From CAIKNB01 sp041658705 (lineage in GTDB: Bacteria; Patescibacteriota; Patescibacteriia; 2-12-FULL-60-25): a stretch of DNA of 64,000 bases. The notes below the pieces were generated by a model that was given only the letters and a program-made list of their open reading frames with translations, made no database searches and had not been told where the DNA came from. Both the position numbers and the translations under genes were made by a program. The stretch lies in contig JBAZZT010000004.1 of NCBI GenBank assembly GCA_041658705.1, positions 57,415-121,414 on the forward strand. Direction: 5' to 3'. Positions 25,712 through 32,868 of this stretch are shown piece by piece; the stretch's first letter is position 1, and every line of letters begins with the position of its first letter.

Positions 25712-26029
25712 ATGGCAAAAATCGTTTTCGACAAAAAAGACATCGAAGAGAACAAAGTCGTGGCCGCGTTGAGTTACGTCTGGATTTTGTTCCTCGTTCC
25801 GCTGTTGGCTAAGCGGGATTCCAAATACGCGCAAGAACATGCCAAGCAGGGTTTGATTTTGTTCATCGTCTGGATCGTGGGTTCGCTCGTGTTTTGGTTT
25901 CCGCTCATCGGTTGGGCTTTGGCCATCATCGTGCTCGTGCTGAATGTCCTAGCCTTCATCAAATGCCTGCAAGGCGAGTTTTGGGAAATTCCGGTCATCG
26001 GCCAGTATCGCAGCAAATTCAATCTTTGA
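25712..26029 (+). CDS. DUF4870-like small membrane protein
   Basis: The ATG at 25712 gives 105 residues starting MAKIVFDKKD; the earlier ATG at 25658 would add an unlikely N-terminus. The sequence NKVVAALSYVWILFLVPLL, then KYAQEHAKQGLILFIVWIV, WALAIIVLVLNVLAFIKC and a final EIPVIG matches the DUF4870/Tic20-like pattern of small proteins with three helices and a conserved H-x-x-Q-x-L between the first two. Role unknown. Confidence 0.75.
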   Translation: MAKIVFDKKDIEENKVVAALSYVWILFLVPLLAKRDSKYAQEHAKQGLILFIVWIVGSLVFWFPLIGWALAIIVLVLNVLAFIKCLQGEFWEIPVIGQYRSKFNL

Positions 26030-26041
26030 CCGCCGTTCAGT

Positions 26042-26078
26042 TTGCCAGTTGACCGCGCCCCGAGGTAATATCGGGGCG
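26042..26078 (+). promoter_or_regulatory. prfB promoter whose -10 lies in a hairpin loop
   Basis: TTGCCA (26042-26047) and TAATAT (26066-26071) are 18 nt apart. The -10 sits mostly in the loop of a perfect 8-bp inverted repeat, CGCCCCGA/TCGGGGCG (26056-26063, 26071-26078). The leader to the ATG would be only about 8 nt. Confidence 0.5.
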
Positions 26079-26085
26079 TTGCCGT

Positions 26086-27216
26086 ATGAATCAAGAATTC
26101 CAAACGCGCCTCGACGCCTTGCGCGCCAAGCTAGACGAAGCTTGGCGGGTTTTGGAGATGGATGCGCGGCGCGAGGAAATCGCGGCGCTTGAGGTCGTGA
26201 CGTCGGCGCCGGATTTTTGGAGCAACCAGGAACGCGCACGTCGCGAATCGCAGAAGCTCGCCGATCTTAAAAAAGATTTCGACGCTTGGTCGGCGCTGCG
26301 CAACGAAGTCATGGAACTGCAGGAACTCTTGGAATTGGCCGACGCGGAAAAAGACGACTCATTGACCAAAGACGGTTTGGGCAAGATGGACGAGCTGGAA
26401 AAACGCTACGCCGACATGGAATTTTCCATGCTTTTGGGCGGAGCGCATGACGCCTCGAACGTCGTGCTTACGATCCACGCCGGCGCCGGCGGCACGGATG
26501 CGCAGGATTGGGCCGAGATGCTGATGCGCATGTATTTCCGTTATGCCGAGAAGAAAGGTTGGAAGGTGAAGCTGGCCGACGAATCGCGCGGCACCGAAGC
26601 GGGCATCAAATCCGCGACGTTCTTCGTCGAAGGCCGCTTTGCTTACGGCTATCTCAAAGGTGAAGCCGGCGTGCATCGCTTGGTCAGGCTCTCGCCCTTC
26701 AACGCCGACAGCTTGCGCCAGACGTCATTTGCCCTGGTCGAAGTCATTCCGGAGGTCGATGAAGATGTCGATATCGAGATCAAACCCGAGGATTTGCGCA
26801 TCGACACCTTCACTTCGGGCGGCAAAGGCGGGCAATCGGTGAACACGACTTATTCGGCCGTGCGCATCGTCCATCTGCCGACCAATATCATCGTCACCTG
26901 CCAAAACGAACGCTCGCAGACCCAAAACCGCGAGACAGCCATGAAAGTCTTGAAGTCGCGCTTGCTATTGCTGAAAGAAGAAGAACTTCAGAAAGAGAAA
27001 AAGGAACTCCGCGGCGAATACCACAGCGCGGAGTGGGGGAGTCAGATCCGTTCATACGTCTTGCATCCCTACCACATGGTCAAAGACCTGCGCACCGGCG
27101 TCGAGACTTCGGACACGGACGCGGTGTTGAACGGCGAACTGGACATGTTCGTCGAAGCCGAACTGCGCCAAGGCATCAAACCCGGAGATTTCAGGGAAGA
27201 GTTGAATAAGGAGTAA
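26086..27216 (+). CDS. prfB: Peptide chain release factor 2
   Basis: The 376-residue protein has the class I release factor layout: an N-terminal helical domain, AGAGGTDAQDWAEML, the codon-recognition SPF tripeptide in HRLVRLSPFNAD (specific for UGA and UAA), and the catalytic GGQ in TSGGKGGQSVNTT. The SPF motif separates it from RF1 (PxT). There is no programmed frameshift near the start; the frame is continuous. Its presence agrees with TGA being used as a stop in this window and argues against the recoded-UGA lineages of the radiation. Confidence 0.95.
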   Translation: MNQEFQTRLDALRAKLDEAWRVLEMDARREEIAALEVVTSAPDFWSNQERARRESQKLADLKKDFDAWSALRNEVMELQELLELADAEKDDSLTKDGLGKMDELEKRYADMEFSMLLGGAHDASNVVLTIHAGAGGTDAQDWAEMLMRMYFRYAEKKGWKVKLADESRGTEAGIKSATFFVEGRFAYGYLKGEAGVHRLVRLSPFNADSLRQTSFALVEVIPEVDEDVDIEIKPEDLRIDTFTSGGKGGQSVNTTYSAVRIVHLPTNIIVTCQNERSQTQNRETAMKVLKSRLLLLKEEELQKEKKELRGEYHSAEWGSQIRSYVLHPYHMVKDLRTGVETSDTDAVLNGELDMFVEAELRQGIKPGDFREELNKE

Positions 27217-27220
27217 CGAA

Positions 27221-27251
27221 AAAGCGTCCCGGTGGCCACCGGGACGCTTTT
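27221..27251. terminator. Bidirectional terminator between convergent genes
   Basis: A perfect 30-bp palindrome with arms AAAGCGTCCCGGTGG and its complement, with A- and T-runs at the ends, separates prfB from the minus-strand gene ending at 27272. Confidence 0.85.
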
Positions 27252-27271
27252 GAGACTGGAGTCGAGAGAGG

Positions 27272-27640
27272 TCAGCGCTCAAGTCGGATGAATATGCCGA
27301 ACGGCGGTATCCATCTGTAACCATGCTCGCGGGTTCCGCTGATAAACAGATGAAGGCCCTCGTCTTGGCAGAAGTCAAAGAGCATAAGGGCGGCACCTTT
27401 GAGTTCGTCGCGCGTCGGAAAGAAGTTGCCTTTCCCGGCCGGCCATTCCATATACCGGAAGTCTCCGACGTCGATTACTAAGCCTCCACGATCGACGGTA
27501 TTTTCGATGTAGGCCGGGATTTTGGCGATTATTTCCTCGGCCCAGGCCCGTCGTTCGGCGTCGAGCCCTTCGGTTCGATCCACCCGTTTTTCGGGGTGCC
27601 GTTCCCCGAGTCTTTTTCTCCATTCGCTTGCAAGGGACAT
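27272..27640 (-). CDS. Uncharacterised 122-residue protein
   Basis: The start at 27640 is preceded by AAAGGA; an upstream in-frame ATG at 27673 lacks such a site. The sequence has an N-terminal charged helix (SEWRKRLGERHPEKRV), a middle helix (RRAWAEEIIAKIPAYIENTV) and a C-terminal alpha/beta part (GGLVIDVGDFRYM, MLFDFCQDEGLHLFIS, YRWIPPFGIFIRL). No family is recognised. It may be a small cytoplasmic regulatory protein, but nothing in the context proves a role. Confidence 0.6.
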   Translation of the reverse strand: MSLASEWRKRLGERHPEKRVDRTEGLDAERRAWAEEIIAKIPAYIENTVDRGGLVIDVGDFRYMEWPAGKGNFFPTRDELKGAALMLFDFCQDEGLHLFISGTREHGYRWIPPFGIFIRLER

Positions 27641-27749
27641 GGCTGACGTTCCTTTCTCAGCAAGGTTTACCAAGTCCTATCTTTGTGGTCAAGCCGTTGA
27701 CATGAGCTACTTTTTGAATACGTTTCAATCTAGGCTACACTGTCGGCAT

Positions 27750-28676
27750 ATGAAAACAGCCATCGTGACCGGCGGAGCGGGGTTCATCGGTTCGCATCTG
27801 GTCGACGCTTTGGTCGAGCGAAAGTTCAAAGTCGTCGTGCTCGATGACTTGTCGACCGGGTTCAGGAAAAACATCAATCCAAAAGCGACTTTCAAAAAAC
27901 TTGATATCCGGGGACCGGCCGCAGCCGCGCTCATAAAAAAACTCAAGCCCGCGGTCGTCTTCCATCTGGCGGCGCAGGCCAGCATCCCGGTTTCGGTCAA
28001 AGATCCGGTCATGGATGCCGAGACGAATGTCATGGCTACTTTGCGGCTCTTGGAAGCTTCAGCCCAAGCCAAAGTCAAACGCTTCATCTTCGCGAGCACA
28101 GGCGGCGCTTTATCCTCGGAGCAGACCATCTTGCCCACCGACGAAAAACACGCGGCGGCTCCGCAATCGCCTTATGCCATCGCCAAAGTCGCGAGCGAAT
28201 ATTACGGCGCTTTCTATCGAGCGGCACGCGGATTGCCTTTCACGTCTTTCCGTTTCGCCAACGTCTATGGCCCGCGCCAGAATCCGCACGGTGAGGCTGG
28301 CGTGGTGGCGATTTTTTGCAAACGCATGTTGGCGGACGAAACGCTCAAGCTAAACGGCACAGGCGAGCAGACGCGGGATTACGTCTTCGTGGGCGACGTG
28401 GTGGCGGCGCTGATGGCGGGCCTGGACAAGCCCGAAGCCCCCGGACCGTATCATGTGGGAACGGGAATCGAGACTTCGGTCAAGCGGATCTTCGCCCTGT
28501 TGAGCAAGTTCAGTGCCTACGAAAAAAAGCCGCTCAAGGGTCCGGCTGATATCGGAGCGCCATTGCGCAGCGCCCTCGACTCATCCAAACTGCGGCATGA
28601 CATGGGTTGGAGACCTAAGATGGTTTTTGAACAAGGTTTGAATATAACTTTAGATTGGTTCAGGACGCAAGTCTAA
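27750..28676 (+). CDS. NAD-dependent epimerase/dehydratase (extended SDR)
   Basis: From the ATG at 27750 the protein has 308 residues. It opens with the Rossmann motif TGGAGFIGSHLVDAL, then VVVLDDLSTG, has FHLAAQASIPVSV, a catalytic Ser region (FASTGGALSSE), the YxxxK pair in SPYAIAKVASEYY, and RFANVYGPRQNP. These are features of UDP-glucose 4-epimerase and related nucleotide-sugar enzymes, so it probably makes a sugar nucleotide for surface glycans. TTGAAT (27714) and TACACT (27736-27741) form a promoter whose start point falls at the ATG, so the message is probably leaderless. Confidence 0.88.
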   Translation: MKTAIVTGGAGFIGSHLVDALVERKFKVVVLDDLSTGFRKNINPKATFKKLDIRGPAAAALIKKLKPAVVFHLAAQASIPVSVKDPVMDAETNVMATLRLLEASAQAKVKRFIFASTGGALSSEQTILPTDEKHAAAPQSPYAIAKVASEYYGAFYRAARGLPFTSFRFANVYGPRQNPHGEAGVVAIFCKRMLADETLKLNGTGEQTRDYVFVGDVVAALMAGLDKPEAPGPYHVGTGIETSVKRIFALLSKFSAYEKKPLKGPADIGAPLRSALDSSKLRHDMGWRPKMVFEQGLNITLDWFRTQV

Positions 28677-28724
28677 AGATGATTGATGTCGCGTCATCCA
28701 CACGCAGGTCATTTTTAGATTCGC

Positions 28725-28753
28725 TTGACGCTGCGGAAGCCAGGACGTATAAC
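28725..28753 (+). promoter_or_regulatory. upp promoter
   Basis: TTGACG (28725-28730), a 17-nt spacer and TATAAC (28748-28753). A Shine-Dalgarno GGGAGG follows before the ATG at 28786. Confidence 0.7.
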
Positions 28754-28785
28754 CCAGGCGTACATTTCTAGCCAGGGAGGCCGTC

Positions 28786-29412
28786 ATGGGCAGCGTTTTC
28801 GTTTCCGCTCATCCGCTAGTCAGGTGCAAGCTGACCCAATTGCGCGTCATCGAGACTGCGCCGAAAAAGTTCCGCGAGCTGGTCGGCGAACTCGCCATGC
28901 TGTTGGCCTACGAGGCTTGCGACGATCTGGAACTAGCCGACTACAAAGTGCTGACGCCGCTCGCCGCGGCTAAAGGCTGGATGCTCAAGGACAAGATCGG
29001 CCTTGTGCCCATCCTGCGCGCCGGGCTCGGCATGGTGGAAGGCATCCATCAGATGATGCCCAACGCGCAAGTCTGGCACATTGGGTTGTATCGCGACGAG
29101 AACACTTTGCGTCCCGTCGAGTACTACAACAAGCTGCCCGTCTCGCCGACGGTGGAGGTCTGCCTGGTGCTCGATCCCATGCTGGCGACCGGCGGTTCAG
29201 CCGTGGCGACAGTCGACATCCTGAAGAAATGGGGCGCCAAGCGCATCAAGTTCATCGGCCTCATCGCCGCGCCCGAAGGCGTGCAGCGGTTGAGCGAGGC
29301 TCATCCCGACGTACCCATCCACTTGGCGGCGTTGGACGAGAGATTGAACGAACGCGGCTATATCCTGCCCGGCCTGGGCGACGCCGGCGACCGCCAATTC
29401 GGCACGGCCTGA
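28786..29412 (+). CDS. upp: Uracil phosphoribosyltransferase
   Basis: It is 208 residues, the normal family length. Recognisable blocks are HPLVRCKLTQLR near the N-terminus, VPILRAGLGMVEGI, the HIGLYRDE segment, the PRPP-binding loop VLDPMLATGGSAVATVDIL, and the uracil-binding ERGYILPGLGDAGDRQFGT at the C-terminus. It converts uracil and PRPP to UMP, a salvage step that matters in organisms with few biosynthetic pathways. It has its own promoter and terminator. Confidence 0.96.
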   Translation: MGSVFVSAHPLVRCKLTQLRVIETAPKKFRELVGELAMLLAYEACDDLELADYKVLTPLAAAKGWMLKDKIGLVPILRAGLGMVEGIHQMMPNAQVWHIGLYRDENTLRPVEYYNKLPVSPTVEVCLVLDPMLATGGSAVATVDILKKWGAKRIKFIGLIAAPEGVQRLSEAHPDVPIHLAALDERLNERGYILPGLGDAGDRQFGTA

Positions 29413-29418
29413 AAACTT

Positions 29419-29452
29419 TCCGGAACCCTGACCTCGGGGTTCCGGATTTTTT
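29419..29452 (+). terminator. Intrinsic terminator after upp
   Basis: TCCGGAACCC and GGGTTCCGGA form a 10-bp stem followed by TTTTTT. Confidence 0.9.
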
Positions 29453-29463
29453 GAAAAATCGCG

Positions 29464-29604
29464 ATTTCCTCAATTCGTACCTATCGGACCATTTTGAGGA
29501 AATGAATGATAATGGAAACACACTTCGATGTGGGTTTGGATGAACGAATAAGCGGGTAAGACCAATTGCCCCAAATCGTACCTATCGGACCATTTTGGGG
29601 CAAT
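29464..29604. repeat. Two hairpins with conserved 20-nt loop and compensated stems
   Basis: Hairpin 1 has arms ATTTCCTCAA (29464-29473) and TTGAGGAAAT (29494-29503). Hairpin 2 has ATTGCCCCAA (29565-29574) and TTGGGGCAAT (29595-29604). The 20-nt loops agree in 19 positions and contain TCGTACCTATCGGACCATT. The stems differ at two base pairs, both compensated. A weaker hairpin lies between them (AAACACAC/TGTGGGTTT). The gap upp-ksgA is otherwise empty. Confidence 0.8.
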
Positions 29605-29650
29605 CGAGGATTTTTTGGACGCTCGCGCTTTCGCGTGGTTTAATTGCCGC

Positions 29651-30478
29651 ATGACGCCGGGTGAAATAAAAAAAGTTTTGGGGGAGATCGGGGGAGCGCC
29701 GAACAAACGTTTAGGACAAAATTTTTTGATTGACGAAAAAGTCTTGGCTGACGTCGTGGCTGCGGCGCGCATCGACCCCGGCGACAAAGTGCTGGAGATC
29801 GGACCGGGTTTGGGCGTGTTGACCAAGGCGCTCGTCGCGCGCGGAGCCGAGGTCGTGGCCATCGAGCGGGATCGCAGGTTCGTGGAATATCTGCAACGCG
29901 CCGTATCTTCGAAGATTATCCAAGGCGATGCCACGGAGATCCATTGGCATGAGATCATAGGCAACGGAGTGTGGAAATTCGTCTCGAATTTGCCTTACGC
30001 CATTACCTCGTTCGCTTTGCGTAAGGCGTTGTGGAATCCTAACCCGCCGGAACTCTTGGTGGCGCTCGTGCAGCGCGAAGTGGCGGAAAGAGCCACGTCG
30101 CTCGCGAGCGACGTGGCAGGCCATCGAAAAAAAGGCAAGACCTCGCTATTGTCGCTCATGGTGGCGTTGGCGTCCGAAGAAGCGCGTGTCTTGCGTCTGG
30201 TGTCTGCCGATTGTTTTTATCCTGCACCCAAAGTCGAATCGGCCATCTTGTTCATAAAACCTATGCCATTGATAGCGCGCGAAAAAAAGTGGGGGATCGA
30301 TCCGGAAAAAATCATGCAACTGGCGCGCCGCGGCTTTGCCCATCCGAGGAAATTGTTGCGTTCAAACTTAGGGCTACCCTCTACCCTCTACCATCTACTC
30401 TCTAATCCCAATTCCCGCGCCGAAGATCTGTCGCCCGAAGCTTGGGCGTGCCTGGCGCGTGAGCTTAAGAGTTTTTGA
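29651..30478 (+). CDS. rsmA: 16S rRNA (adenine-N6,N6)-dimethyltransferase RsmA/KsgA
   Basis: The ATG at 29651 gives 275 residues. NKRLGQNFLIDEKVLADVV is the KsgA opening, followed by motif I VLEIGPGLGVLTKAL, VVAIERDRRF, the catalytic NLPYAITS and ALVQREVAER. It dimethylates the two adjacent adenines of the 3' hairpin of 16S rRNA. Two repeat-like insertions lie in frame: a perfect 26-bp palindrome (30092-30117) read as ATSLASDVAG, and a family C element (30372-30404) read as LPSTLYHLLSN before the conserved RAEDLS. The core motifs are undamaged. Confidence 0.95.
   Translation: MTPGEIKKVLGEIGGAPNKRLGQNFLIDEKVLADVVAAARIDPGDKVLEIGPGLGVLTKALVARGAEVVAIERDRRFVEYLQRAVSSKIIQGDATEIHWHEIIGNGVWKFVSNLPYAITSFALRKALWNPNPPELLVALVQREVAERATSLASDVAGHRKKGKTSLLSLMVALASEEARVLRLVSADCFYPAPKVESAILFIKPMPLIAREKKWGIDPEKIMQLARRGFAHPRKLLRSNLGLPSTLYHLLSNPNSRAEDLSPEAWACLARELKSF
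30092..30117 (+). repeat. Perfect 26-bp palindrome inside rsmA
   Basis: GCCACGTCGCTCG is followed at once by its exact reverse complement. It is read in frame and adds residues at a point where most KsgA proteins have a short loop. Confidence 0.85.
30372..30404 (+). repeat. Family C repeat inside rsmA
   Basis: GGCTACCCTCTACCCTCTAC followed by CATCTACTCTCTA is the same word series seen in intergenic gaps at 17592-17622 and 39121-39178. Here it codes for part of the C-terminal helical domain of KsgA. Confidence 0.8.
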
Positions 30479-30495
30479 TTTGTGCATCGTTTTTT

Positions 30496-30601
30496 TGTCA
30501 TGGCGAGCGCATATACTGAATGCGCGCGGCAATCTCCGGATTCCAGAGATTGCTTCGTCGCGTTAAACGCGACTTCGTCGTTGCTACTCCTCGCAATGAC
30601 A
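30496..30601. repeat. Long inverted repeat, family I (TGTCATTGCGAG ... AATCTCCGGA type)
   Basis: TGTCATGGCGAGCG ... GCAATCTCCGGATTCC pairs with AGAGATTGCTTCGTCG ... CTCGCAATGACA. A second copy lies at 52458-52543. Repeats of this kind are widespread in environmental bacterial genomes. Confidence 0.8.
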
Positions 30602-30607
30602 GGGATA

Positions 30608-30661
30608 AAAGAAAACCGGCCGAATGCGAGGGGAAGGAGTTCCTTCCTGCATTCGGCCGGT
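30608..30661 (-). terminator. Terminator of the minus-strand gene 30693-31703
   Basis: ACCGGCCGAATGC and GCATTCGGCCGGT are the outer stem, GGAAGGA/TCCTTCC an inner stem. Read on the minus strand a TTTTCTTTT tract follows. Confidence 0.8.
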
Positions 30662-30692
30662 GACCTGTTGAAGCGGTGCGGTTCCGCTTCTG

Positions 30693-31703
30693 CTACTCCG
30701 CCGCAGCTTCCGCAGCCGGCTGCTCGGCGGCAGGCTGCGCTGCCTTGGGTGCCGCAGGCGTGAAGCCCCGGAGGTCGAGCCGATGAGACAGCGTCTCGTC
30801 AGCGCTCGGCTTCACGTCGTCGCGCCGCGCCCTGGGGTCCATCTGCCGATGCATCCACTGCTCGGCCTGCTCCAAGGCCTGGGCGCCGCGGAGCGGGTTG
30901 GCAGCCGTGTAGATGAGTGACACGAACAGGCTGATCTCGCCCTTGAAGGAATCGACTTCCTCCTTGGTGTAGGTGTAGTCCCCACCACCGTGCGAGGCCT
31001 GGAGCACCAGCCCCAGGACGAAGCGTGCCGCTACGAGCTTGCCGTCCTCGGGCGAGACGTTCGTGTCCTCGAGCCGCTTCTTGGTCTCGCGGTCCAGGAG
31101 CAAACGCACGCGCTCGATCGAGAGCCGCGGGTGCCTGCCGCGCTGACCCTGCGGCTGCGCCTGCTGCGTCGGCTTGCCTACGGCATCGACGACCTCGGGA
31201 GCCTGCATGTTCTGCAGGGAAGCCTGGAGTAACTGCTGCCGCTCGATTTGACGGGCGCGCCGCGCATCTTCCTTGGCCTTGTCCGCCGCCAGCCGCGCTT
31301 CAGTCCTGCGGCGATTCCCTTCGCGCTCCGCGTTCTCGTCTCTGGCCTCAAGCGTCCGTTTGGCGAGGACGAGGGCGTCATGGATTGCGCAGACGACGTA
31401 GTTCATGCGCTTCACTCTGCTCTCCGACTTCTCGTTGCCGCTCTTGGCCTCTTCCCGGAGAACCGCGAGGTCGAATCTCTGCGCTTCGCAGTAGACCAGT
31501 GCCCGAATGAAGTGCGGCCAAGATCCGGGCGGCGCCACCTTGGGGGTACCGCACTCGATGAAGGGCTTGCGGCCCGCGAGCGCAATCGGAGGCTTCACGC
31601 CAGCTGAGACCGCGGCAGCGACTGCCTTGATGACGTCCATGGACACTTTCCCGTTCCTGCAAGAATCGATCGCGCTGACTGCTGACTTGATGGCTTCGAT
31701 CAT
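30693..31703 (-). CDS. Uncharacterised coiled-coil protein with Ala/Pro-rich tail
   Basis: The ATG at 31703 has a GGAGG site in front of it. The 336-residue product begins with a small helical domain (IEAIKSAVSAIDSCRNGKVS). A strongly charged coiled coil follows at ~95-165 (KRTLEARDENAEREGNRRRT, DKAKEDARRARQIERQQLL), then a Gln-rich linker, a second helical domain (~190-290), and a repetitive AAPKAAQPAAEQPAAEAAAE end. No signal peptide is present, so it is probably cytoplasmic. The promoter has a palindromic spacer. It diverges from the lipoprotein-like gene at 32015. Function unknown. Confidence 0.65.
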   Translation of the reverse strand: MIEAIKSAVSAIDSCRNGKVSMDVIKAVAAAVSAGVKPPIALAGRKPFIECGTPKVAPPGSWPHFIRALVYCEAQRFDLAVLREEAKSGNEKSESRVKRMNYVVCAIHDALVLAKRTLEARDENAEREGNRRRTEARLAADKAKEDARRARQIERQQLLQASLQNMQAPEVVDAVGKPTQQAQPQGQRGRHPRLSIERVRLLLDRETKKRLEDTNVSPEDGKLVAARFVLGLVLQASHGGGDYTYTKEEVDSFKGEISLFVSLIYTAANPLRGAQALEQAEQWMHRQMDPRARRDDVKPSADETLSHRLDLRGFTPAAPKAAQPAAEQPAAEAAAE

Positions 31704-31813
31704 GTGATACCTCCGGTGGGGAGCAATGTGGACCGACGGAACCGCCCGTCAGTCCGATGTGGAGCGGATACGGGCAACATGCCCGCGAGCGCAAACCGTG
31801 AAATGAACCGAGT

Positions 31814-31842
31814 AACTTAGCAGATTTTGATAAATCTGTCAA
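31814..31842 (-). promoter_or_regulatory. Promoter for 31703-30693 with palindrome in the spacer
   Basis: On the minus strand TTGACA (31842-31837), a 17-nt spacer and TAAGTT (31819-31814). The spacer holds CAGATTT-TGAT-AAATCTG (31821-31838), a perfect 7-bp-arm palindrome overlapping the -35, a likely operator. The rest of the 310-bp gap holds only the opposite promoter and a small AGGCC/GGCCT hairpin with a T-run (31869-31890). Confidence 0.7.
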
Positions 31843-31915
31843 GAGTATGACTTACAAAAATAATAAAATAGGCCAAATGGCCTTGTTTTTTGATAAAAAA
31901 GTCTAATTTACTATC

Positions 31916-31944
31916 TTGACAAAATGTGTAAAGTGTGTTATCTT
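31916..31944 (+). promoter_or_regulatory. Near-consensus promoter for the gene at 32015
   Basis: TTGACA (31916-31921), 17-nt spacer, TATCTT (31939-31944). Confidence 0.75.
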
Positions 31945-32014
31945 TTCTTGTCTCGTGTCATTTGAGGCGCGGATCGTCCCCTCATGGGACGCCCTTTACA
32001 CAAGGAGAATTTGC

Positions 32015-32680
32015 ATGAAGAAGTTGCTGTTCGCGGTCTGTCTGTTCGGCGCGTGCCAGTTCGGCTGCATCGAAAAGGTCATCATCGGTGACAATGGCCA
32101 GTTGCCGTCGTGCGAAACGTCGACCTCGCCCTGCGAGCTGCCCGGCGAGCCGAACGGACTGCCTACTTCAGGCTGCGATCCAATAGTCAAGGTCACCGTC
32201 ATCGGTCCGGGCGAAGGGCAGATCGCCGCGGGCGCCAAAGGTGCGCTCTTCGCGAGGGCTAGTGTCATCAACGCCTGTGGGCCAACCACGTTCAAGTCCC
32301 TGTCTGTATATTTGGCCAGCGAACAACTGACCAAGTACTGCGCAGCGACCTGTACGGCGACTGATGCGTGGAATTTCAGTCGCCCGATGTTGGTCAGCGG
32401 TGGAACGGTGTTCGTAGCCGCGAACGGTTTCCATCTTGCGCAAATGTACGATGGGACGCCTGCCCTCGAAGCGACATTCGATCAACCATTCTCCGTCGCA
32501 GCAGGGGAGACCGTCACCCTCGATTTCTTGGTCGATGTGGCGGATGTCGAGGCTGTGCCGGGCAGCTTGTTCGGTCGCCGCTTCCGCGCGACTCTCGGTT
32601 GGGCATTCATCAACTCGTCGGTCGTGTACTCGGGCGTGGTGGCCGACGGCGGCTACCAGACGATCACGCCCGCCAAGTAG
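32015..32680 (+). CDS. Exported lipoprotein-like protein
   Basis: The start at 32015 follows AAGGAG and yields MKKLLFAVCLFGACQFGC, a lipoprotein-type signal peptide with Cys at 14 and 18; neither fits the lipobox perfectly, so lipidation is probable but not certain. The mature part has Cys pairs (SCETSTSPCE, ACGPTTF, CAATC) and a beta-rich body ending GYQTITPAK, with a long extracellular strand region (GETVTLDFLVDVADVEAVPG). It resembles immunoglobulin-like surface domains but no family is certain. It has its own strong promoter and terminator. Confidence 0.65.
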   Translation: MKKLLFAVCLFGACQFGCIEKVIIGDNGQLPSCETSTSPCELPGEPNGLPTSGCDPIVKVTVIGPGEGQIAAGAKGALFARASVINACGPTTFKSLSVYLASEQLTKYCAATCTATDAWNFSRPMLVSGGTVFVAANGFHLAQMYDGTPALEATFDQPFSVAAGETVTLDFLVDVADVEAVPGSLFGRRFRATLGWAFINSSVVYSGVVADGGYQTITPAK

Positions 32681-32711
32681 TCGAGCGCCAAGCGCGCCGG
32701 CGACTCTAAAA

Positions 32712-32740
32712 AAACGCCTCGGTTTCTCACCGAGGCGTTT
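32712..32740 (+). terminator. Intrinsic terminator
   Basis: AAACGCCTCGGT, loop TTCTC and ACCGAGGCGTTT. Confidence 0.85.
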
Positions 32741-32834
32741 ATCGTTACCGATTCTTTATAGGTAGCCCTTCGACTGCGCTGTCGCGGAGTTTACCCCGCA
32801 CTCGATGCGGGGTTCAGGGAATATTAATAATATC

Positions 32835-32862
32835 GTAGGGGCGAATGATTATTCGCCCCTAC
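32835..32862. repeat. Family B palindrome
   Basis: GTAGGGGCGAAT, loop GATT and ATTCGCCCCTAC: 12-bp perfect arms. A GGTAGCCCTTCGACTGCGCT fragment (families C and A) stands before it. Confidence 0.9.
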
Positions 32863-32868
32863 TACCGA

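Noticed and set aside
26086..26170. Programmed +1 frameshift in prfB
   Set aside because: The frame is continuous from the ATG and there is no in-frame TGA near codon 25.
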